DNA of 64,000 nucleotides from Pseudomonas abietaniphila (GTDB lineage: Bacteria > Pseudomonadota > Gammaproteobacteria > Pseudomonadales > Pseudomonadaceae). Positions 26,688 to 35,010 of the stretch are shown piece after piece. The notes under the pieces are model-generated. The model did not search any database and was not told where the DNA came from. It saw nothing but the letters and a program-made list of their open reading frames with translations. The translations under genes were made by a program, and so were the position numbers. The stretch lies in contig NZ_FNCO01000010.1 of NCBI RefSeq assembly GCF_900100795.1, forward strand, positions 211,911 through 275,910, written 5' to 3'. Numbering within the stretch: the stretch's first letter is position 1; every line of letters starts with the position of its first letter.

Positions 26688-27127
26688 GAGGCCCTCGGTT
26701 CGGACACGTCGTGTACCGTCGCCTTTTGCAACGCGAACGCGTTCGACGCCACGGCTTGCTGAGCGTCTTCATCGAGGAAGCGGTTGGCGGAATCACGATC
26801 CCACCAGACCACATAAAAATGGAAGTCTTCGTCCGTGTCGTTCAACACATAGTGATCGGTGTGTTTGGGAATGGCGGCGATATCGCCCATGGTGAACGGG
26901 TACGTCTGGTCGCCGACCACCAGCTTGGCGGTGCCTTTTATCCCGATGAAGAACTCTTGATCAATCTGGGTGTGCGACAACGATTGGGTGTGCGGGCGCA
27001 CGACGCACCAGCCACCGCCGATAGGGGTCGCATAACCGTCCCACGGCAGCAGTCGGGAACCGTCCAGGTCATATTCATGAACCAGTTTGTCCCAGGCCAT
27101 GGGGCGAAAAATTTGAAAGTCTGTCAT
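26684..27127 (-). CDS. small cupin protein (partner of the MetRS-like protein)
   Basis: A 147-residue single-domain cupin. Conserved His/Glu metal-ligand positions appear in SHTQIDQEFFIGIKGTAKLVVGD and AAIPKHTDHYVLNDTDED. The ATG at 27125-27127 follows an AAGGAG site, while earlier in-frame starts are out of family context. It is the first gene of the operon and is coupled to the MetRS-like gene by a four-base overlap. In characterised hydrazine synthetases the cupin domain binds zinc and performs the N-N rearrangement, and the two domains are usually one polypeptide. Here they are split. Confidence 0.82.
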   Translation of the reverse strand: MTDFQIFRPMAWDKLVHEYDLDGSRLLPWDGYATPIGGGWCVVRPHTQSLSHTQIDQEFFIGIKGTAKLVVGDQTYPFTMGDIAAIPKHTDHYVLNDTDEDFHFYVVWWDRDSANRFLDEDAQQAVASNAFALQKATVHDVSEPRAS

Positions 27128-27442
27128 GAAGTTCTCCTTCAACCCGGAGCATCCCTGCTCGTTGTTTATCGGCGTCCGCCCGTGCAGGGCAACGCCGTTG
27201 AGTTGAGGGATAAGCTGAAGAAAATCGCAGAAGGGAGCAAACAAGAAATACGCAATTACCGGTTAAGTTTGACTTAACTCAACATTGCTTAATCATCCGA
27301 CTTATCAAGGAATTAGGTAGCTTTCTGGCGGGTATTGGTCCATCAATCGGCACTGAAGCAGGGCTTAACTGCTCAGAAAAACAGCCATTAAAACCAGACA
27401 GCGTGATGCCCGGAAGCGTATTGCGCCCTGGACGGCAGGAAA
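27128..27442. promoter_or_regulatory. promoter region of the biosynthetic operon
   Basis: Holds the promoter of the eight-gene minus-strand operon. A perfect palindrome TTAAGTTTGACTTAA is at 27263-27277, with further CTTAA blocks close by (about 27273-27292). A TTAAG-N13-CTTAA pair is also present before the downstream lysR gene (28364-28386). LysR proteins bind interrupted palindromes of this kind, so both may be sites for that regulator. Confidence 0.5.
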
Positions 27443-28351
27443 TCAGCGCGTCGTAAACTCGCGCTGGCTGGCGATGGCCTGTGACACCAGCCAGTCCCTG
27501 AATTGTCGACTGGACTTAGGCAGGATGGCCGTCTCGTCATACACCAGGTAGTACGCAATCGGCGTGTCGATGGTCGCGCGAAAAGGCACCACCAGACGGC
27601 CCGAGGCCAGCTCTTCGCGAATCAAAGAGCGACGTACCAGCGCAATCCCCATGCCCGCCAGGGCGGCTTCGATCACGCCGTTGGAATCCACAAAAACCGA
27701 GCCCTTGTGCACGGCGGCTTCGGCATCCTCGATCCCCACCGCCCTGAGCCATAACGCCCAGTCTTCGCGGTGCTCATCGTGCAGCAGGTTGTAGTTCTTG
27801 AGATCGATGGGCGAAGACAAGAAACGCGAATCCGGCAACAGACCTGGGCTGCACACCGGCTGCAGACGGTCATTGATCAGCATCTCGACCTCAAGCCCCG
27901 GATACCGGCCCAGGCCATGACGCACAGCAAAATCGACGCCGTCACCGAGCAGGTCAACCAGCCGGTTGGTGGTGCTGATCAGCACTTCGATACCGGGACA
28001 GATGGCCTGGAAATCAGGCAAGCGCGGGAGCAGCCACTGCATTGCAAAGCCGCTGGTGCAACTGACCGTGATGGTATTGGGACCGTTATCGCTCATCAGA
28101 CGCTGGGTCGCGTCGGATATCTGCCCGAGTGCGGGGCGAATGGCACGCAGGTAAATCTTGCCTTCGGGCGTCAATTCCAGGCGCTTGGTGTTACGGATGA
28201 ATAACGTGACGCCCACTGCCTTTTCGAGCTTGGCGATCTGTTGGCTGATGGCCGCCGGAGTGACGAAAAGCTCGCCCGCCGCGCTCTTCATGCTGGCGTG
28301 ACGCCCCGTCGCTTCAAAACACAGCAGGGCGTACAGGGGCGGGAATTTCAT
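27443..28351 (-). CDS. LysR family regulator (GcvA-like), probable regulator of the biosynthetic operon
   Basis: A 302-residue LysR regulator. The N-terminal helix-turn-helix is FEATGRHASMKSAAGELFVTPAAISQQIAKLEKAVGVTLF, as in GcvA-like members. The effector domain follows from about residue 90. It lies directly upstream of the biosynthetic operon in the same direction and is divergent from an EamA exporter. TTAAG/CTTAA palindromes occur at both promoters. The assignment as regulator of the operon is inference from position and these sites. Confidence 0.88.
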   Translation of the reverse strand: MKFPPLYALLCFEATGRHASMKSAAGELFVTPAAISQQIAKLEKAVGVTLFIRNTKRLELTPEGKIYLRAIRPALGQISDATQRLMSDNGPNTITVSCTSGFAMQWLLPRLPDFQAICPGIEVLISTTNRLVDLLGDGVDFAVRHGLGRYPGLEVEMLINDRLQPVCSPGLLPDSRFLSSPIDLKNYNLLHDEHREDWALWLRAVGIEDAEAAVHKGSVFVDSNGVIEAALAGMGIALVRRSLIREELASGRLVVPFRATIDTPIAYYLVYDETAILPKSSRQFRDWLVSQAIASQREFTTR

Positions 28352-28363
28352 GCCGGTCCTCAG

Positions 28364-28386
28364 TTAAGAAAATCTAATGTGCTTAA
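28364..28386. promoter_or_regulatory. candidate LysR site between lysR and the EamA exporter
   Basis: TTAAG at 28364-28368 and CTTAA at 28382-28386, spaced by 13 bases, 13 bases from the lysR start. The same half-sites form the palindrome before the biosynthetic operon. Confidence 0.45.
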
Positions 28387-28508
28387 GAAAAGCTCGCTTG
28401 AGCACGACTTCAGACACTGCTCAAATCATCACACCCTGACTCGGCGAGCGTCAATCTACACCTTCCGGGTCGTTTTGTTGAATGCAGTAGATTCAGGAAG
28501 GACGTGTC

Positions 28509-29432
28509 ATGAGGCCATCGGATTATGTTCGGCTACTTCTCCTCGCCGCGATCTGGGGAGCAAGTTTTCTGTTCATGCGCGTGGCGGCTCCCGTACTGGG
28601 TGCATTACCCACGGCGTTCTTTCGTGTGCTGCTCGGCGCGATCGGCTTGCTGGTGATCCTCGCCGTCCTCAAAACCCAGCATGACTTTCAGGGCAAACTC
28701 AAAGCCACGATGGTGCTGGGCGTGATCAACTCGGGTATTCCGTTCCTGATGTACAGCATGGCCGCCATGCTGTTGCCTGCGGGTTACTCCGCCATTCTCA
28801 ATGCCACCACGCCGCTGATGGGCGTGTTGATTGGCTCGATGTTCTTCAACGACACGCTCACACCCAAAAAAGCAGCGGGCGTTTTCATTGGCCTGCTGGG
28901 AATCACGTTGCTGACCACCACCGGCCCGATGACCTTCACCACCACCGTGGTGATGGGCGCACTGGCGTGCCTGGTCGCCACCAGTTGCTACGGCGCAGCA
29001 GGCTTCCTGACACGTCAGTGGATCGCCGACAAAGGCGGTCTGGATGCCAAACTGGTCGCATTCGGCAGTCAGGTCGGCGCCACCGTGTTCCTGGCGCCGT
29101 TCTTCGCGATTTCGACCACCGTCAATCCACCCGCCAGTTGGGGTGACTCCACTGTCTGGTTGTCGCTGGCGGCCGTCGGTTTCATCTGCACCGCATGTGC
29201 CTACATCCTTTACTTCCGGCTGATTGCCGATATCGGCCCGGTCCGTTCTCTCACCGTGACCTTCCTGATTCCACCGTTCGGCGTGCTGTGGGGCGTGATG
29301 TTCCTCGATGAACACCTGTCCACCGGCCATCTCTACGGCGGCGGTCTGATCTGTCTGGCCGTGTGGTTCGTGCTCAGCAAGAGCAAGCCCAAGCCGGTAC
29401 AGGCCGCGCAGGATTCGCCTGCCGCCACCTGA
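28509..29432 (+). CDS. EamA/DMT family inner-membrane transporter
   Basis: A 307-residue protein with ten predicted helices in two EamA repeats (about 5-135 and 150-290). It starts MRPSDYVRLLLLAAIWGASFLFMRVA and contains the LxWGxxFxxxK/R-type opening and late GVLWGVMFLDEHLS of the drug/metabolite transporter superfamily. GGAAGGA precedes the ATG. It is divergent from the LysR gene beside the biosynthetic operon, so it is a reasonable candidate exporter or metabolite transporter for that pathway. The substrate is unknown. Confidence 0.9.
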   Translation: MRPSDYVRLLLLAAIWGASFLFMRVAAPVLGALPTAFFRVLLGAIGLLVILAVLKTQHDFQGKLKATMVLGVINSGIPFLMYSMAAMLLPAGYSAILNATTPLMGVLIGSMFFNDTLTPKKAAGVFIGLLGITLLTTTGPMTFTTTVVMGALACLVATSCYGAAGFLTRQWIADKGGLDAKLVAFGSQVGATVFLAPFFAISTTVNPPASWGDSTVWLSLAAVGFICTACAYILYFRLIADIGPVRSLTVTFLIPPFGVLWGVMFLDEHLSTGHLYGGGLICLAVWFVLSKSKPKPVQAAQDSPAAT

Positions 29433-29622
29433 TTTCACTTATCCACAGCTGAAACCGAAACGCAGTTGTCTGGTGGCGTTAACCAGACGGGGCCCGGCCG
29501 TGCCCGCTTTTTCTTCTCGGCCATGGGACACGCACAGTTTTAGGACGTATCGAGATGGCAACACGATCAGACGCATTGACCCTTTGGCTGAGTGGCTGTG
29601 ACATTTGGGCGGAGTATGCACA

Positions 29623-30543
29623 ATGAGCAGAGCGATCCCGTTGATTGCCCTTCGCACCTTCGTCGAGGTGTGCAAGGTCGGCAGTATGAAACGCGCCGCG
29701 GACCATCTGTGCGTTTCCCCGGCCGCCATCAGTCAGCAGATCAAAGGCCTGGAAGACCAGATCGGCAAGCGCCTGTTCGAGCGCGACGCCAAGGGCATTC
29801 AGCTCACGGCCAGCGGCCGCAGCCTGTTCGACGAACTGTCAGACACCTTCGACGTCATCGAAAAAGCCTGGTCGGGTGCAGCCCTTAAACAACCTCGGCA
29901 AACCCGGCTGGTCATTGGCACGACGTCCACCATCGCCAGTTCCTGGCTGATCCCCGCGCTGAGCGACTTCAAAGAACGCTGCCCCACCATCGAAATTTCG
30001 ATCCAGATCTGCAACGGCCTTTCGGACCTCAAGCATGGCCATGTGGATATCTCCATCCAGCGAGAAATGGCCAGCAGCCCGGACAACCACGCCACCCGCT
30101 TATGGTCCTCTTACCTGATCCCGGTTTGCAGCCCGAACCTGCTCACCAAACAACGCACGATCGAAAGCCCGCAGGATTGCCTGACTTATCCACTGCTGCA
30201 GGACACCGAACGCAATTACTGGAAGGTGTGGATGAACGCCTTCGGGGTGGGCAATCGCAAAATGATTCAGGGCTCCAGCTACGGCGACGAGTCCCTGTTG
30301 ATAAGTGCCGCATGCGCCGGCCAGGGCATTGCGCTGGTCAACAACGTCTTCGCCTCCGAAGCCCTGCAATCCAAACGCCTGGTGCAGGTCACCAACGCGA
30401 CGTCAGAATTGAAATTCGATTATTTCGTGTACTGCGCCAAGGAGCGGCGCGAGGAATGGGCGATTGTGGAATTCATGAAGTGGGCGGTGCAACAGGCGGG
30501 TAAATCGGAAGGCAAACGCGTGACCGCCATGCATGCGGCTTGA
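29623..30543 (+). CDS. LysR family transcriptional regulator
   Basis: A 306-residue LysR protein with the N-terminal motif LRTFVEVCKVGSMKRAADHLCVSPAAISQQIKGLEDQIGKRLFERDAKGIQLTASG. The ATG at 29623 (MSRAIPLIALRTF) follows a GCGGAG site and is preferred to the in-frame start at 29605. The effector domain has the GcvA-like layout. No divergent gene overlaps its promoter; its target may be the upstream EamA transporter or the gene itself. Confidence 0.88.
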   Translation: MSRAIPLIALRTFVEVCKVGSMKRAADHLCVSPAAISQQIKGLEDQIGKRLFERDAKGIQLTASGRSLFDELSDTFDVIEKAWSGAALKQPRQTRLVIGTTSTIASSWLIPALSDFKERCPTIEISIQICNGLSDLKHGHVDISIQREMASSPDNHATRLWSSYLIPVCSPNLLTKQRTIESPQDCLTYPLLQDTERNYWKVWMNAFGVGNRKMIQGSSYGDESLLISAACAGQGIALVNNVFASEALQSKRLVQVTNATSELKFDYFVYCAKERREEWAIVEFMKWAVQQAGKSEGKRVTAMHAA

Positions 30544-30681
30544 TCAGGTCCACGTTATCAACAGGTGTGAAAGACATATCCACTTGAAACGGCGTTTAAC
30601 AGCGCTTGAGGATAAGCGCCTGTGCCCGGTGATCGCCAGTATCCTCACATCTCTGAAATTCATGCGCTCACGCACCACTAG

Positions 30682-30696
30682 TAGACCGATCGGCTA
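30682..30696. promoter_or_regulatory. TetR operator (autoregulatory)
   Basis: TAGACCGATCGGCTA is a near-palindrome 20 bases before the tetR start. Its outer half-sites match the exact palindromes TAGACGACTGGTCTA found before the two following genes. Confidence 0.6.
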
Positions 30697-30715
30697 GGAG
30701 GTATGCTTCTCGCCC

Positions 30716-31330
30716 ATGACTACTTCTACTGCACGTTCTTCTGCCCGCGGGACATCTGATGTCCGTCAGGGAATCCTCGATGTCGGCCAACGAATCATGG
30801 CCGCCAAAGGCTATTCCGCGGTCGGCCTGAACGAAATTCTCGCTGCTGCGGGTGTTCCCAAGGGTTCGTTCTACCACTACTTCGGGTCCAAGGACGCGTT
30901 CGGTGAGGCGTTGCTCGAGGACTACTTCGAGGGCTACCTGGCCGACATCGACCGGGTCCTGGCCGAGCCGGGCCTTACGATGGGTGAACGCCTGATGAAC
31001 TACTGGCGCATCTGGCAGGACACGCAATCGTTCCACGACTGCCAGGGCAAATGCCTTGCGGTGAAGCTGGGCGTCGAGGTGGCTGATCTGTCCGAGCCGA
31101 TGCGCGCCGTGCTCAAGCGCGGCACTTCGGGCATCACGGATCGCCTGGCCAGCGCGATCGAAGCGGGTAACGCCGACGGCTCGCTGCCAGAGTGCGGCGA
31201 TCCCCATGCCGTTGCACAGAGCCTGTACCAGCTCTGGGTAGGCGCCAGCGTGATGGTCAAGATCGAAAAAAGTCCTGCGCCCTTCCAAATGGCGATGGCG
31301 ACGACCCGGGTCATCCTTCGTCTGCCCTGA
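30716..31330 (+). CDS. TetR family regulator (NemR/YxaF-like)
   Basis: A 204-residue TetR repressor. The helix-turn-helix is GILDVGQRIMAAKGYSAVGLNEILAAAGVPKGSFYHYFGSKDAFGEALLEDYF. The ligand domain contains a Cys pair region, TQSFHDCQGKCLAVKLGVE, which is typical of TetR proteins that sense electrophiles or oxidants (NemR/AcuR-type). The ATG at 30716 fits; a TAGGAGGT site is 13 bases upstream. Operator-like palindromes stand before this gene and before the next two genes. Confidence 0.88.
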   Translation: MTTSTARSSARGTSDVRQGILDVGQRIMAAKGYSAVGLNEILAAAGVPKGSFYHYFGSKDAFGEALLEDYFEGYLADIDRVLAEPGLTMGERLMNYWRIWQDTQSFHDCQGKCLAVKLGVEVADLSEPMRAVLKRGTSGITDRLASAIEAGNADGSLPECGDPHAVAQSLYQLWVGASVMVKIEKSPAPFQMAMATTRVILRLP

Positions 31331-31481
31331 CGCACACCCGCTCTCGGCGCTTCGGCGCCGATGTCTTCTCCGGTAAACCCCACACGTTGTGCACCGCTAC
31401 AGGTCGGCATCCGGCCTGTGCAGTTCCCTTCCCAATTAAACCCTTTGAAAAACCGGTCCTGGAAATAATTGAAAACTTCAC

Positions 31482-31496
31482 TAGACGACTGGTCTA
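31482..31496. promoter_or_regulatory. TetR operator before the alpha/beta hydrolase
   Basis: Palindrome TAGACGACTGGTCTA (half-sites TAGAC and GTCTA), about 48 bases before the start codon. Identical to the copy at 32338-32352. Confidence 0.75.
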
Positions 31497-31544
31497 CTCT
31501 TGATTAAGGTGTACCCACATTAACCCGCCACAAGGACTGAAGTG

Positions 31545-32318
31545 ATGAGAACCAAAACCACAATCGCTGCGCTCGTGTCCGCGCTGACACTGGCCACTTT
31601 CGTCGGCGTGGCGAACGCCCAGGAGCGTCCAGCCCCTGCCCTGACGGCCAAAACGGTGGTGCTTGTGCATGGCGCCTTCGCCGACGGTTCCTCTTGGAAC
31701 AAGGTGATTCCACTACTCCAGAAAGCCGGCCTGAACGTGGTCGCCGTGCAGAACTCTCTGGATTCGCTGGATGGCGACGTTGCCGTGACCAACCGGGCCA
31801 TCGCAGCGGCTCAAGGGCCTGTGGTTCTGGTCGGCCATTCCTGGGCGGGCGCTGTGATCAGCGATGCAAATGTCGACGAGAAGGTCAAATCTCTGGTTTA
31901 CGTCGCCGCCTACGCTCCGGATGACGGCCAATCCGTTTTCGATTCGGTGAAAGGCTACCCCGAGATGCCAGGACAAGCGTCCTTCGTGAAAGACGCCGAT
32001 GGCTACGTGAAAGTGAGCGACGCAGGCGTTGCCAAATTCTTTGCCCCGGACCTGCCCCGCGCTGAACAGAAACTGGTCGCTGCGACCCAGGGCGCCCTGA
32101 ACATCAAGGCCCTGAGTCAGCCCGTTCCTCACGCCGCATGGCACAAGGTTCCGTCGTTCGTGGTTATCGCGGGCAAGGACCAGATCATTTCGCCACAACA
32201 GCAACGAGACCAGGCAAAACGCTTGCACGCGACTACAGTTGAAGTGCCGTCGAGCCACGTTGCCATGCTGGCTTACCCGAAGGCGGTCGCGGATTTGATC
32301 ATCAAAGCCGCCCAATGA
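31545..32318 (+). CDS. secreted alpha/beta hydrolase
   Basis: A 257-residue hydrolase with a signal peptide (about 1-25, ending VANAQ). The VHGAFADGSSWNKVIPLL oxyanion segment is followed by the nucleophile elbow GHSWAG and a late SSHVAML that supplies the catalytic His. It belongs to the EstC/MhpC-like family, often annotated as an epoxide hydrolase or esterase. The ATG at 31545 lies after an AAGGA site; a GTG just before is in frame. It is preceded by a TetR-type operator and followed by an identical one. Confidence 0.85.
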   Translation: MRTKTTIAALVSALTLATFVGVANAQERPAPALTAKTVVLVHGAFADGSSWNKVIPLLQKAGLNVVAVQNSLDSLDGDVAVTNRAIAAAQGPVVLVGHSWAGAVISDANVDEKVKSLVYVAAYAPDDGQSVFDSVKGYPEMPGQASFVKDADGYVKVSDAGVAKFFAPDLPRAEQKLVAATQGALNIKALSQPVPHAAWHKVPSFVVIAGKDQIISPQQQRDQAKRLHATTVEVPSSHVAMLAYPKAVADLIIKAAQ

Positions 32319-32337
32319 TTTTGTTTTACCGAAACAT

Positions 32338-32352
32338 TAGACGACTGGTCTA
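32338..32352. promoter_or_regulatory. TetR operator before the DJ-1/PfpI gene
   Basis: Exact copy of the TAGACGACTGGTCTA palindrome, 20 bases after the hydrolase stop and 82 bases before the next start codon. Confidence 0.75.
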
Positions 32353-32433
32353 CTTAATGGCCTGACGCACAGCTTCAACGCTCTAACCTAGCGCTAACGC
32401 CACCTTTAACTTCGATAGAAAAGGATATATCCG

Positions 32434-33114
32434 ATGAAAGTTCTGATGGTTCTGACCTCCCATGACACGCTTGGCAACACTGGCCGTCCTACCGGCTTCT
32501 GGCTGGAAGAGCTCGCGGCGCCCTACTACGCATTCAGCGATATCAACGCCGAAATCGTTCTAGCCTCGCCAAAGGGCGGCAAACCGCCCCTCGATCCAAA
32601 AAGCAATGAACCGGATTTCCAGACCGAGCTGACCCGTCGCTTTGAAGCCGACCCTGCGGCCACCGCACAACTGGCCAACACCGTGCGCCTGGACAGCGTG
32701 TCGCAAGCGGACTTCGATGCAGTGTTCTACCCGGGCGGCCATGGTCCTCTGTGGGATCTGGCCGAAGACAAGCACTCCATCCAGCTCATTGAGTCGTTCA
32801 TCGCAGCAGGCAAACCCGTCGCCGTTGTCTGCCACGCCCCTGGCGTTCTGCGCCACGTCAAGAACGCTGACGGTTCGCCGCTGGTTCAAGGCAAGAAAGT
32901 CACCGGTTTCGCCAACAGCGAAGAAGAAGCGGTCGGCTTGACCAACGTGGTGCCCTTCCTGGTTGAAGACGTGCTGAAAACCCTGGGCGGCATCTACTCG
33001 AAAGGCCCGGATTGGGGTCCTTACGTGGTCAATGACGGTCTGCTGATCACCGGGCAGAACCCCGCTTCCTCCGGACCTGCGGCAGCATCCCTGATCGCTG
33101 AACTGAACAAGTAA
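32434..33114 (+). CDS. DJ-1/PfpI family protein (type 1 glutamine amidotransferase-like)
   Basis: A 226-residue protein. The family nucleophile is the Cys in AVVCHAPGVL, with the preceding YPGGHGPLWDLA and ending TGQNPASSGPAAASL. Members are glyoxalases, deglycases or chaperones active in electrophile stress (HchA/YhbO-like). AAGGATATATCCG stands before the ATG. It shares the operator with the alpha/beta hydrolase gene, so both should be induced by the same signal through the TetR protein. Confidence 0.87.
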   Translation: MKVLMVLTSHDTLGNTGRPTGFWLEELAAPYYAFSDINAEIVLASPKGGKPPLDPKSNEPDFQTELTRRFEADPAATAQLANTVRLDSVSQADFDAVFYPGGHGPLWDLAEDKHSIQLIESFIAAGKPVAVVCHAPGVLRHVKNADGSPLVQGKKVTGFANSEEEAVGLTNVVPFLVEDVLKTLGGIYSKGPDWGPYVVNDGLLITGQNPASSGPAAASLIAELNK

Positions 33115-33215
33115 GCGGTCCGAGCGCTGGCCGACGCGGGAGGTGTATACACCTCCCTCCACACACTGCTGCCGCGAGATCAATGCCATGAACTGGTAAT
33201 CCCTGAATACTTCCC

Positions 33216-33243
33216 CAAGCCCGACTCTATGTCGGGCTTTGTC
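33216..33243 (+). terminator. rho-independent terminator-like hairpin
   Basis: AAGCCCGAC and GTCGGGCTT form a nine-base stem around TCTAT, followed by TGTCGTTT. It ends the tetR-regulated transcript. Confidence 0.75.
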
Positions 33244-33876
33244 GTTTCCGGGCTCATGACATGACAACTTGAAACGCGTCAGGCACGAGAGCCTGTGCGC
33301 AGCTCATTGAGCGACCGCTCCTCCTTTGCCCGTTGTCTACCCGCGCCAAAGGCTTTTTCTGGCATGAGCCAAGTCGCGATGACAGCGTCGCAGTCAATAA
33401 GCCCGTCGAATGTGAACGTCCTCGCGCGCAGGCTCACGCTTGCAAGTCTGTGATCCTCTGGGCACTCCATCTCATTAAGCAGGAGCCTCCCCTGCCGTTG
33501 CTGCCCTCGGGCAACGCGTTCAACCGAGTCCCCGTTAGAGGTGAAGCGCACGTAGGCAGGCGCATCCGGGATAAGCGCGCTGCGCAAGAGCTTCACGCCA
33601 GGACGGCCGGTAACTGCACCGACGTATCAGAGGTTGAAATCAAACGCCGGCAAGGTATCGCCCGCGACAACGACGGCTTATCAACAGATGTCCGGGTATC
33701 CATCTAATACCTGCGCAGGAGGCGCTGGAGCAGTAGGTTGCCGTGGATCACAAGCATGCACGGTGCTTTCTTCAGGAGGTGATGGTCGGCGGGAGAAGGG
33801 TTTACAGGGAGCATGAAAGAGCCGTCGCATGGGCGACGGCTTGGGATGGAGCGCGGATTAACGAGGGGATGCGACG
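33244..33876. other. 633-base region with no supported gene
   Basis: Short open frames exist on both strands (for example a 105-codon one on the minus strand at 33279-33596) but none has a recognisable domain or a convincing ribosome site. Nothing else seen. A hairpin-like GCCGTCGC..GCGACGGC pair is near 33822-33842, close to the end of the old-yellow-enzyme gene, and may be its terminator. Confidence 0.4.
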
Positions 33877-34971
33877 TCAGCCCATTGCCGGCCAGTCTGA
33901 ATAACCCGTGGCGTCGCCGCCGTACCAATAGGCCTTTGGCGCTTCCGCCAGCGGCGCTCCGCTGGCCAGGCGGTAGATCAGGTCAGGGTTGGCAATGAAG
34001 GGACGACCAATGCTGAACAAATCAGCATCCCCCGCTGCCAGCGTCTGTTCGGCCAGATCCAGCGTGTACTGGTTGTTGGCGATATACGCGCCGCTGAAAC
34101 GCTGCCGCAGTTCGGCAAAGTTGACGCCATTGACCTCTTCGCGGCTTAGCTGAGTGACGCCCTCAATCTCATGGATGTACAGCAGCCCGAGGTCCGATAG
34201 CGCGGCAACATAGGCACCAAAGGTGGCCATGGTGTTGCTGTCCAGCGGCGTTTCGCCAGGCGTAGTGGTCACCGGAGAGATGCGGATACCAACGCGGTCG
34301 GCACCCCACACGTCAATCACAGCCTTGACCACCTCCAAAGGAAAGCGCAGGCGGTTTTCCAGCGAGCCGCCATAACGGTCTGTTCGAAGGTTGGTGCTGT
34401 CACGCACGAACTGCTCGAGCAAATAGTTGTTCGCCGAATGCACCTCCACACCGTCAAAGCCGGCCACTTTGGCGTTTTCAGCGGCCCGGCGATAATCCTC
34501 GACGATCAGCGGGATTTCATCGGTTTCCAGTGCCCGGGGCGTGACGAAATCCTTCATGCCTTCATGCACCCGGATCTGCCCGTGAGGCTTGATCGCCGAT
34601 GGCGCAACGGGAAGGCTGCCGTCGTGCATATCAGGGTGCGACATGCGTCCGGTGTGCCAGAGCTGCAGGAAGATCTTGCCGTCCTGACGATGGACCGCCT
34701 CGGTCACACGCTTCCACGCAGCGATCTGCGCTTCGGTCCAGATCCCGGGGGTTCGCGTGTAGCCTCGGGCCTGGGCCGAAATATTGGTCGCTTCCGTCAC
34801 AATCAGCCCGGTGCTTGCCCGCTGGGCGTAATAGTCGGCGACGTAGTCGGGTTGAACACCGGCATCGTCCGCGCGGCTGCGGGTCATCGGCGCCATCACA
34901 ATGCGGTTCTTCAGTTGCAGTCCGCCCAGTTTGACGGGCTGCAGGACAGGGCTTGCGAAACGATCACTCAT
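33877..34971 (-). CDS. old yellow enzyme family alkene reductase
   Basis: A 364-residue FMN-dependent ene-reductase. LQLWHTGRMSHP and HSANNYLLEQFVRDSTNLRTDRYGGSLENRLRF are the family signatures; the His and Asn of HSAN bind the substrate carbonyl. The DADLFSIGRPFIANPDL end is the FMN phosphate site. Members (NemA, XenA/B) reduce activated alkenes, nitrate esters and N-ethylmaleimide with NADPH. It is 39 bases downstream of the aldehyde dehydrogenase gene, so the two form an operon that may detoxify unsaturated aldehydes and their products. Confidence 0.92.
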   Translation of the reverse strand: MSDRFASPVLQPVKLGGLQLKNRIVMAPMTRSRADDAGVQPDYVADYYAQRASTGLIVTEATNISAQARGYTRTPGIWTEAQIAAWKRVTEAVHRQDGKIFLQLWHTGRMSHPDMHDGSLPVAPSAIKPHGQIRVHEGMKDFVTPRALETDEIPLIVEDYRRAAENAKVAGFDGVEVHSANNYLLEQFVRDSTNLRTDRYGGSLENRLRFPLEVVKAVIDVWGADRVGIRISPVTTTPGETPLDSNTMATFGAYVAALSDLGLLYIHEIEGVTQLSREEVNGVNFAELRQRFSGAYIANNQYTLDLAEQTLAAGDADLFSIGRPFIANPDLIYRLASGAPLAEAPKAYWYGGDATGYSDWPAMG

Positions 34972-35010
34972 GATTTTTCTCTCTGCAATTCAGGCACGTT
35001 ATGGAGGTGT

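Noticed and set aside
33279..33596. 105-codon minus-strand frame
   Set aside because: No recognisable domain, no clear ribosome site and located in a region that looks non-coding.
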